NCBI GenBank assembly: GCA_964619155.1
Contig: CAZUEM010000171.1
Coordinates: 1-7,230 of the forward strand
Length of the DNA stretch: 7,230 nt
Reading direction: 5' to 3'
Source: CAIXRL01 sp964619155
GTDB taxonomy: Bacteria > Eisenbacteria > RBG-16-71-46
This document shows, one piece after another, positions 1 to 5,607 of the stretch. Numbering within the stretch: the first letter of the stretch is position 1; every line of letters starts with the position of its first letter. The translations under genes were made by a program, and so were the position numbers. The notes under the pieces were generated by a model, which ran no database searches, was not told the DNA's origin, and worked only from the letters and a program-made list of their open reading frames with translations.

Positions 1-1
1 G

Positions 2-868
2 GTCGCGCCGCGCGCCGAGCGCGCGCTCGAGCGCGTGGCGGCACGGCTGCCGCGCGGGGCGCGGCTCGAGCGCCGCGCCGACGGGCTCGTGTTGGCGCCC
101 GCGGGGCGCGCGAAGGCGCGCGTCGCGTTCCACACCTCGTGCGTGATGGAGACGCTGTTCCCGGCTGTGAACCACGAGACCGTTCGGCTGCTCGTGCTGG
201 CGGGCGCCGAGGTGCACGTGCCCGGGGCGCAGGGCTGCTGCGGCGCGCTGCACGCGCACGGCGGCGACCGCGGCGCCGCGCGGCGGCTCGCGCGCGCCAA
301 CGCGCGCGCGTTCGGCGCGGACTGCGAATACGTCGTCTCGAACTCCGCCGGCTGCGGCGCCGCGCTGCGCGACGCGGGGCACCTGTGCGAGGGCGACGCG
401 GCCGTCGAGGCGTTCGCCGGCCGGGTGCGCGACGTCTCGGAGGTGCTCGATCAACTCGGCCTGCCGCAGGCCGGAACGCCGCTGCACGCGCAGGGCGACC
501 CGTCCCACCCGCTCGTCTTCGCCTACCACGACGCCTGCCACCTCGCGCACGCGCAGAAGGTGCGCGAGGCGCCGCGCCGGCTGCTGCGCGCGGTGCCCGG
601 CGTGCGGCTCGTGGACCTGCCGAACAGCGACTGGTGCTGCGGCAGCGCCGGCGTCTACAACCTCACGCAGCCGGAACTGGCGGACGCGCAACTCGAGGGC
701 AAGCTCGAGTCCATCGAGCGGGCCGCGCCTGAAATGGTCGTGGCGTCGAACCCGGGCTGCCTGATGCACCTGCGCCGCGGCGCGGCCGCGCAGGGAAGCC
801 GCGTGGTGTTCGCGCACCTGGTCGAGGTGCTGGGCGCCGCGCACCCCTCGGGCGGCGAGCCGGCATGA
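2..868 (+). CDS. glcF: Glycolate oxidase iron-sulfur subunit (GlcF-like), 3' part
   Basis: Partial gene: the frame is open to the left edge, and the internal GTG at 35 is probably not the true start. In the family, GlcF is the Fe-S electron-transfer subunit that works with the FAD subunits GlcD and GlcE to oxidise glycolate to glyoxylate and pass electrons to the membrane quinone pool. Numbering from the codon at 35, two CCG cysteine-rich domains are visible. The first has C36 in HTSC, CCG at 68-70 after GAQG, and C107 in NSAGCG. The second has C168 in YHDACH, CCG at 201-203 in DWCCGSAGVYNL, and C242 in SNPGC. The spacing and the wording of these motifs are those of GlcF. The usual N-terminal 2x[4Fe-4S] ferredoxin domain (full proteins are about 400-450 residues) must lie upstream. 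LutA/LldE lactate-utilisation proteins share the CCG domains and are the main alternative. The glcD/glcE partners would be expected upstream but cannot be seen. Confidence 0.88.
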   Translation, partial: VAPRAERALERVAARLPRGARLERRADGLVLAPAGRAKARVAFHTSCVMETLFPAVNHETVRLLVLAGAEVHVPGAQGCCGALHAHGGDRGAARRLARANARAFGADCEYVVSNSAGCGAALRDAGHLCEGDAAVEAFAGRVRDVSEVLDQLGLPQAGTPLHAQGDPSHPLVFAYHDACHLAHAQKVREAPRRLLRAVPGVRLVDLPNSDWCCGSAGVYNLTQPELADAQLEGKLESIERAAPEMVVASNPGCLMHLRRGAAAQGSRVVFAHLVEVLGAAHPSGGEPA

Positions 869-962
869 CGCATGGCCCCACGCAGCCCGGCCGATGCCGC
901 GCCACGCGCCCCCGCATGACGCGCCGCCCCGCGCGGAGAGGCGCCCGGAGCGCCCCGCGCGC

Positions 963-2270
963 ATGAGCGTGCCCGTCTTCCCGCGCCGCGCGGTCGCGGC
1001 ACTCTTCCTCGAGCGCCAGCGGCTCCGGCGACCCCGAGCGCAGCGGTTCACCGCCCGCGCCCTGGCGGCCTTCGTCGGCGAGGCGTGCGGCCTGCAGATC
1101 GACAGCGTCAACGTCGTCGAGCGCGCGCACCTGCTGACGCTCTGGAGCCGCTTCGGCGGGTTCGACCGCGCCGCGTTCGACCGCCTCGCCTACGGGCGGC
1201 GCGTGCTGCTCGAGTACCTGACGCACGTCGCCTGCTTCGTGGACGCGCGCGACGTGCCGCTCTGGCGCGCGACCATGGACACGATGCCGGAGCGCTTCCG
1301 CCGCCGCTGGCGCTACCCGGGCCGGCAGCAGCCGTTCGTGGACGAGGTCGAGCGCGCGATCGCCGCGGGCGCGCCGATGGGCAACTCGGGCTTCGAGCGC
1401 CCGAAGGGCAGCAAGGGCGGCGGCTGGTGGACGTGGAAGCCCGCGACGCACGCGCTCGACTACCTCTGGAAGGCCGGGCGCATCGCCGTCCACTCGCGGC
1501 GGAACTTCGAGAAGCTCTACGCGCCCGCCGAACGCGTGCTGCCCGCGCTCGCGGCGACCGCACCGGTGCCCGCGGCGCAGCTCGTGCGCGAGCGCGTGCT
1601 GCGCTCGCTTCGCGCGATGGGCGCGGCGAGCATGGACGACCTGCGCTCGTACTGGACCTGGCCCATGGTGCCCATGCCGGAGATCCGCCGCACGGTCGCG
1701 GGGCTCGTGCGCGAGGGCGAGGTCGTGCCGGTCGCGGTCGAGGGCCTGCACGGCCACTGGCACGCGCTCGCCGCCGACCTGCCCGCGCTCGCGCGCGCCG
1801 CGAAGGCGCGCCGGCCCTCGCGCGGCACGACGCTGCTCTGCCCGTTCGACTCGCTGCTCTGGCACCGCGAGCGCGTCCTGCGCCTCTGGGGCTTCCACTA
1901 CCGGATCGAGATCTACGTCCCGGGCCACCGGCGCACGCACGGCTACTACGTGCTGCCGGTCCTGCACGAGGGCCAGTTCGTGGGCCGCGTGGACCCCAAG
2001 CTCCACCGCGAGCGCGGCGTGCTCGAGGCGCGCAAGGTCACGTTCGAGCCGTGGGTGGTCGCGGGCGGCCCGCCGCCCGGCGCCTCGTGGGGCCCGGTGG
2101 ACCTGGGCGCGGTGCTTCGCGGCACGGCCGAGAGCCTGCATTCGCTCGCCTGCTTCACCGGCGCGAAGCGCGTCAAGCTCGGCCGGGTGTCGCCCGGGGC
2201 GCTGCGCGCCCCGCTCGCTCGGGCATTGCGGCGGGCCGGGCCGGACGGCGCTGCGGCACGTTCGCAGTAG
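963..2270 (+). CDS. ycaQ: YcaQ/AlkX-family DNA glycosylase (winged-helix, HTH_42/DUF1006)
   Basis: A 435-residue protein, close to the roughly 400 residues usual for the family. Members are DNA glycosylases that excise bulky alkylated bases and unhook interstrand crosslinks: E. coli YcaQ (AlkX) and Streptomyces AlkZ. The N-terminal region carries the catalytic motif in GLQIDSVNVVERAH, with Q45 and D47. This is the Q-x-D form typical of YcaQ, not the Q-x-Q of AlkZ. Further family blocks are LLEYLTHVACFV, a tandem winged-helix region, and a C-terminal barrel with LLCPFDSLLWHRERVLRLWG, YRIEIYVPG, GYYVLPVLHEG and VGRVDPKLHRERG. I chose the ATG at 963, about 21 residues before the conserved FTARALAAFVGEACGLQ segment. 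The in-frame ATG at 894 would only add a Pro/Arg-rich stretch with no homology signal and no ribosome binding site. The DR usual in the LLWDR block is HR here (from memory of the family). It starts 94 bases after the glcF-like stop, so the two may be cotranscribed, although no shared function is obvious. Confidence 0.88.
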   Translation: MSVPVFPRRAVAALFLERQRLRRPRAQRFTARALAAFVGEACGLQIDSVNVVERAHLLTLWSRFGGFDRAAFDRLAYGRRVLLEYLTHVACFVDARDVPLWRATMDTMPERFRRRWRYPGRQQPFVDEVERAIAAGAPMGNSGFERPKGSKGGGWWTWKPATHALDYLWKAGRIAVHSRRNFEKLYAPAERVLPALAATAPVPAAQLVRERVLRSLRAMGAASMDDLRSYWTWPMVPMPEIRRTVAGLVREGEVVPVAVEGLHGHWHALAADLPALARAAKARRPSRGTTLLCPFDSLLWHRERVLRLWGFHYRIEIYVPGHRRTHGYYVLPVLHEGQFVGRVDPKLHRERGVLEARKVTFEPWVVAGGPPPGASWGPVDLGAVLRGTAESLHSLACFTGAKRVKLGRVSPGALRAPLARALRRAGPDGAAARSQ

Positions 2271-2291
2271 CGGCTCGCGCGTCGCGCGGGC

Positions 2292-2297
2292 TAGAAT
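2292..2297 (+). promoter_or_regulatory. Possible -10 box before the propeller gene
   Basis: TAGAAT matches the sigma70 -10 consensus at five of six positions. It stands out in otherwise very GC-rich sequence, in the 77-base gap between the ycaQ-like stop and the next start. No good -35 hexamer is seen about 17 bases upstream. A start of transcription near 2304 would give a leader of about 44 bases. Suggestive only. Confidence 0.35.
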
Positions 2298-2336
2298 TCC
2301 GTCCGACTGCGCGCCCCGCCGCTTCGCCCGCACCCC

Positions 2337-2340
2337 GGAG
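2337..2340 (+). promoter_or_regulatory. Ribosome binding site deciding the start at 2348
   Basis: GGAG lies 7 bases before the ATG at 2348. Another ATG at 2344 overlaps but is in a different frame, which is only a shadow frame through the gene. The spacing and the signal peptide that follows both support 2348. Confidence 0.6.
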
Positions 2341-2347
2341 TCCATGC

Positions 2348-4948
2348 ATGCGCTCCTCGCTCCTCCGCTTCGGCTTCCTGCTCGCCGCCCTCGCCCTCGT
2401 GGCGGGCCTCCCGCTCGTGGCGACCCACCTCGGCGAGCGTCCCGCGAAGAGCGGGAAGGTGCGCGGCGGCGGGCGGCTCGCCCCGGCCGACTGGTTCTGG
2501 CAGCAGCGCGTGGACGCCGACGGCACCTGGCCGCAGGAGCGCTACGAGACCGCGGTCGCCGCCGAGCGGGCCGCGCGCGAGGGCGCGCTGCGGACGAGCG
2601 CGGGCTCGCTCGCGTGGCAGAACGTCGGGCCCTACAACATCGGCGGGCGAGTCACCGCGCTCGACGCCGCGCCGGGCGGCGCGGTCATCTACCTCGGAGC
2701 CGCCGACGGCGGAGTCTGGAAGTCGAACGACGGCGGCGCCAACTGGGCGTGCCTCACCGACCGCCTCACGTTCGCCTCGGTCGGCGCCATCGCCGTGGAC
2801 CCGTCCAACCCCGCGAACGTCTGGGTGGGCACCGGCGAGTCGAACGGCTCGGTGGACTCCTACGACGGCAACGGCCTGTGGCTCTCGACCGACGGCGGCG
2901 AGACCTGGCAGCACCGCGGGCTCGGCAACTCGGGACGCATCGGCTCGGTGGTGGTGGACCCGCAGGACCCGCAGCACATCCTGGTCGGCGTGATGGGGCG
3001 GCAGTTCTCGACCGGCCCCGACCGCGGGCTCTATCGCTCGATCGACGGCGGCGAGACATGGAGCCGCACGCTGTTCGTGAGCGACAGCACCGGCGTGTGC
3101 GACATCGCCATCAACCCCGTGCACCCCGACACCGTCTTCTGCGCCACCTGGGAGCGCGTGCGCCGCAACACCTACCGGCGGGCGTTCGGCCCCGAGTGCG
3201 GCATCTGGCGCAGCGTGGACCGCGGCGCGACCTGGACGCGCATGACCACCGGCCTGCCGGTGCCGAGCGACGACGTCGGCCGCATCGGGCTCGCGATCTC
3301 GCCCTCGCGGCCCTCGACCATCCACGCGCAGATCGGCAGTGGCTCGGCGCTCGGTTACGTCGGGCTCGGCTGGTACCGCTCGACCGACGGCGGCACGACC
3401 TGGTCGCGGCGCGACGCCGGCGCGACCACGTTCCGCGACGCGTTCGGCGGGTTCTGCTGGTACTTCGGCGAGAACGGCGTCAACCCCACGAACCCCGACC
3501 ACGTCTACGCCCTCGGCGTCTCGATGCTGCAGTCGTTCGACGGCGGCACGAACTGGGCGGTCGTGGGCGCCACCATGCACGTGGACCACCACGCGCTGTG
3601 GTTCGACACCGCGACGCCGGGGCGCTACCTGGTCGGCGGCGACGGCGGCGTCTACTGGACGACCAACGGCGGAGCGGCGTTCACCAAGTCGCTCAACCTG
3701 CCCATCACCCAGTTCTACGCGGGCGAGGTGGACCCGACCGACGCCACCAAGCTCTTCGGCGGCACGCAGGACAACAACTCGCTCAAGACCTCGACCGGCC
3801 CCTCGGGGTGGTTCCCGATCCTGGGCGGCGACGGCTTCTACCAGCTCGTGGATCCCGTGACGCCGAACGTGGTCTTCACCGAGTACCAGTACTGTTCCAA
3901 CAAGACCGGCTTCAAGCGCTCCACCACCGGCGGGCCCTCGCCCGCCAACACCTCCGGCTGGGTCTCGACGGACCGCTTCAACTGGAACACGCCGATCGCA
4001 ATGGACCCGAGCGGCCACAACGTCCTCATCGCGGGCAGCAACTTCGTCTACAAGAGCGTGAACAACGGCATGAACTGGTCGAAGGTCAGCGGCGACCTCA
4101 CCACGAACCCCGCGGCGCTGCTCGTCTACGGCACGATCACGACCGTGGCGATCTCGGCCGCGAACCCGGACGTCTACTACGCGGGCACGGACGACGGGAG
4201 AGTCTGGCGCTCGCTCAGCGCCGGGGCCGTCTGGCAGGACATCTCGGCCGGGCTGCCGCAGCGCTGGGTGACGCGCGTCGTGCCCGACCCGAACGACGCG
4301 CAGGTCGTGTACGTCACCCACTCGGGCTACACCTCCGACGACCAGGCCACGCTCGTCCACCGCAGTGCGAACCAGGGCGGGACCTGGACCAACGTCTCGG
4401 GCAACCTCGCCAACGTCCCGGCCAACGACCTGGTCGTGGACCCTCTCGATTCGCAGCGGCTCTACCTCGGGACCGACACCGGGGTGTGGACCTCGGCCGA
4501 CGCCGGCGGCTACTGGTACCCGCTCGGCGTCGGGCTGCCCGTCCAGGTCGTCGCCGACCTGGTCCTGCACCAGGGCACCCGGCAGCTGTTCGCGTTCACG
4601 CACGGCCGCTCGGCGTGGAAGCTGGACCTCGCCGCGATGCCCGTCTCGGCGGGCCCGGGCGCGCCGCCGGCGGGGCTCGCGCTCGCGCCCGCGGGCGCGA
4701 ATCCGGCGCGCGGAAGCGTGCGGCTCCGGCTCGACCTTCCTCGCAACGAACGGGTCGAAGTCGCAGTGTTCGACGCAGTTGGCCGCCGGGTCGCGACGCT
4801 CGTTTCGGGCGCTCCAGGAGCGGGCCGGCACGCGATCGCGTGGGACCGCCGCGACGCCGCCGGACGCTCCGTGCGCGCCGGCGTGTACTTCGTCCGCGCG
4901 ACCTCGGGCGGCGCGACGGCGACGCGGCGCGTGGTCGTCGCCGACTGA
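2348..4948 (+). CDS. Secreted Asp-box (BNR/sortilin-like) beta-propeller protein with FlgD-Ig-like C-terminal domain
   Basis: An 866-residue exported protein. Residues 1-30 look like a signal peptide: Arg-containing start, then a hydrophobic run LLAALALVAGLPLVA. The body, from about residue 88 (WQNVGPYNIGGRVTAL), is a series of propeller blades marked by Asp-boxes of the S-x-D-G-G-x-T-W type, with the central residue near 128, 182, 233, 291, 347, 398, 440 (Asn form), 572, 624 (Ser), 675 and 718. Degenerate copies occur near 481 and 525. The last blade closes at HGRSAWKLDL. This gives 13-14 blades, consistent with two seven-bladed propellers. Residues 785-866 form an immunoglobulin-like tail (NPARGSVRLRL ... 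VAVFDAVGRRVATL ... AWDRRDAAGR ... VRAGVYFVRA) like FlgD-Ig or type-A sorting domains, which often end exported proteins in FCB-related phyla. Such proteins are commonly labelled glycosyl hydrolase, sialidase or sortilin-like because of the repeats. I see no catalytic residues that justify an enzymatic call. A cell-surface or extracellular binding role is inference. Confidence 0.85.
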   Translation: MRSSLLRFGFLLAALALVAGLPLVATHLGERPAKSGKVRGGGRLAPADWFWQQRVDADGTWPQERYETAVAAERAAREGALRTSAGSLAWQNVGPYNIGGRVTALDAAPGGAVIYLGAADGGVWKSNDGGANWACLTDRLTFASVGAIAVDPSNPANVWVGTGESNGSVDSYDGNGLWLSTDGGETWQHRGLGNSGRIGSVVVDPQDPQHILVGVMGRQFSTGPDRGLYRSIDGGETWSRTLFVSDSTGVCDIAINPVHPDTVFCATWERVRRNTYRRAFGPECGIWRSVDRGATWTRMTTGLPVPSDDVGRIGLAISPSRPSTIHAQIGSGSALGYVGLGWYRSTDGGTTWSRRDAGATTFRDAFGGFCWYFGENGVNPTNPDHVYALGVSMLQSFDGGTNWAVVGATMHVDHHALWFDTATPGRYLVGGDGGVYWTTNGGAAFTKSLNLPITQFYAGEVDPTDATKLFGGTQDNNSLKTSTGPSGWFPILGGDGFYQLVDPVTPNVVFTEYQYCSNKTGFKRSTTGGPSPANTSGWVSTDRFNWNTPIAMDPSGHNVLIAGSNFVYKSVNNGMNWSKVSGDLTTNPAALLVYGTITTVAISAANPDVYYAGTDDGRVWRSLSAGAVWQDISAGLPQRWVTRVVPDPNDAQVVYVTHSGYTSDDQATLVHRSANQGGTWTNVSGNLANVPANDLVVDPLDSQRLYLGTDTGVWTSADAGGYWYPLGVGLPVQVVADLVLHQGTRQLFAFTHGRSAWKLDLAAMPVSAGPGAPPAGLALAPAGANPARGSVRLRLDLPRNERVEVAVFDAVGRRVATLVSGAPGAGRHAIAWDRRDAAGRSVRAGVYFVRATSGGATATRRVVVAD
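2717..4516 (+). repeat. Array of diverged Asp-box blade repeats inside the propeller protein
   Basis: Eleven clear Asp-box motifs recur every 42-58 residues. The early copies are near canonical (KSNDGGANW, LSTDGGETW, RSIDGGETW, RSVDRGATW, RSTDGGTTW, QSFDGGTNW). The later ones decay (TTNGGAAF, KSVNNGMNW, RSLSAGAVW, RSANQGGTW, TSADAGGYW). A 132-residue interval between 440 and 572 holds two degenerate units, KTSTGPSGW and KRSTTGGP, so the blade periodicity is kept throughout. This is protein-level repetition of a fold, not a recent DNA duplication. Confidence 0.8.
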
Positions 4949-4961
4949 TCCGGCGCCTCGC

Positions 4962-4979
4962 GCGGCCGCCTGCGGTCGC
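4962..4979 (+). terminator. Weak candidate terminator hairpin after the propeller gene
   Basis: Fourteen bases after the stop codon, GCGGCCG and CGGTCGC can pair as a 7-bp GC-rich stem with one G-U pair and a 4-base loop. No T-tract follows, so intrinsic termination is doubtful. In sequence this rich in GC, such stems also arise by chance. Confidence 0.25.
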
Positions 4980-5097
4980 CGCCGCCGGGCCGCCGTCGAG
5001 ACCCTCGTTTCACCCGCGCCAGCCGCGGCCCGGATGTTGCGTGCGTTTTCGACCGCTCCAGCCGGGCTCGAAACGGCCCCGCCGCCGGATTTTCCCT

Positions 5098-5125
5098 TTG
5101 AAATCGCGGGTGCGGCTGCTATACC
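5098..5125 (+). promoter_or_regulatory. Sigma70-type promoter of the HU gene
   Basis: TTGAAA (5098-5103) and TATACC (5120-5125) are separated by 16 bases. They match the -35 consensus at 5/6 and the -10 at 4/6. They sit in the only noticeably AT-richer patch of the intergenic region (GGATTTTCCCTTTGAAAT). Transcription would begin around 5132, leaving a leader of about 75 bases before the HU start. A strong, separate promoter fits an abundant nucleoid protein. Confidence 0.55.
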
Positions 5126-5137
5126 CACGTGCGGCTA

Positions 5138-5156
5138 GGACGCACGACTCGCGTCC
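5138..5156 (+). promoter_or_regulatory. Stem-loop in the predicted HU leader
   Basis: GGACGC (5138-5143) and GCGTCC (5151-5156) are perfect inverted repeats around a 7-base loop, ACGACTC. The element lies just after the predicted transcription start and about 35 bases before the ribosome binding site. It could be a 5' stabilising hairpin or an operator-like dyad. It does not cover the ribosome binding site. Function is not known. Confidence 0.35.
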
Positions 5157-5190
5157 GTCCGTTTTGCAGCACCGTTCCACCGTCTCCAGA

Positions 5191-5198
5191 GAGGAAGG
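5191..5198 (+). promoter_or_regulatory. Strong Shine-Dalgarno of the HU gene
   Basis: GAGGAAGG is a near-ideal anti-16S match, 7 bases before the ATG at 5206. It is much stronger than the sites seen for the other genes here, in keeping with high expression. Confidence 0.75.
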
Positions 5199-5205
5199 AT
5201 CCCCG

Positions 5206-5487
5206 ATGGCGAAGATGATGACGAAGACCCAGATCGCGGGCCACATCGCGAACAAGTTCGAGCTCAGCAAGAAGCAGAGCACCGAGATCCTCGTCGAACT
5301 CGCGACGCTGGCGGCCAAGCAGGCCAAGAACGGCTTCGTGTTCCCGGGCGTCGGCAAGCTCGTGGTCGTGAACCGCAAGGCCCGCATGGGCCGCAACCCG
5401 CAGACGGGCGAAGCGATCAAGATCCCGGCCAAGCGCGTGCTCAAGTTCCGCATCGCGAAGGCCATGAAGGACTCGGTGCTGAAGTAG
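5206..5487 (+). CDS. HU-family histone-like DNA-binding protein
   Basis: A 93-residue basic protein, the normal size for HU (about 90). HU dimers bend and compact DNA non-specifically in the nucleoid. The N-terminal helices MTKTQIAGHIANKFELSKKQ and STEILVELATLAAKQAKNG form the dimerisation body. FVFPGVGKLVVVNRKAR is the beta-strand saddle. RMGRNPQTGEAIKIPA is the DNA-binding arm, with the RNP motif whose proline intercalates between base pairs. The ending KRVLKFRIAKAMKDSVL is the usual C-terminal helix. There is no long Lys/Ala/Pro tail of the actinobacterial or Bdellovibrio kind. The start is set by the strong ribosome binding site at 5191. The gene appears monocistronic with its own promoter; 20 bases after its stop the assembly gap begins, so its terminator is not visible. 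Which HU paralogue it is (hupA, hupB or IHF-like) cannot be decided; the arm sequence favours HU over IHF. Confidence 0.95.
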   Translation: MAKMMTKTQIAGHIANKFELSKKQSTEILVELATLAAKQAKNGFVFPGVGKLVVVNRKARMGRNPQTGEAIKIPAKRVLKFRIAKAMKDSVLK

Positions 5488-5507
5488 ACCGCTTCGGCAG
5501 CGACGCA

Positions 5508-5607
5508 NNNNNNNNNNNNNNNNNNNNNNNNNNNNNNNNNNNNNNNNNNNNNNNNNNNNNNNNNNNNNNNNNNNNNNNNNNNNNNNNNNNNNNNNNNNNN
5601 NNNNNNN
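5508..5607. other. Assembly gap of 100 N
   Basis: Exactly 100 undetermined bases, the conventional placeholder for a gap of unknown size. The real distance between the HU gene and the sensor gene may be different, and genes may be missing. The start of the sensor gene and any HU terminator fall in or beside it. Confidence 0.97.

Noticed and set aside
894..962. Upstream ATG at 894 as the start of the glycosylase
   Set aside because: It adds 23 Pro/Arg-rich residues outside the family consensus with no ribosome binding site before it. The ATG at 963 fits the family length.
663..2345. Long minus-strand open frame of 560 codons opposite the glycosylase gene
   Set aside because: It is antisense to a well-conserved gene, rich in Arg/Ala/Pro/His with no domain motifs. 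Such frames are expected when third positions are nearly all G or C.
2348..4948. Assignment of the propeller protein as a sialidase or xyloglucanase
   Set aside because: Asp-boxes are structural and occur in many non-enzymatic proteins. I could not identify catalytic residues such as the sialidase Arg triad or an FRIP motif.
2291..5128. Minus-strand open frame of 945 codons opposite the propeller gene
   Set aside because: Low-complexity Arg/Ala/Val/Asp composition mirrors the sense codons. It has no signal peptide, domains or credible start site, and it also runs through the HU promoter region.
2344..5487. Plus-strand frame running from the ATG at 2344 through to the HU stop
   Set aside because: Only its last 94 codons (from 5206) are real HU sequence. 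The upstream part is an Arg-rich shadow of the propeller gene, so it is not a fusion protein.
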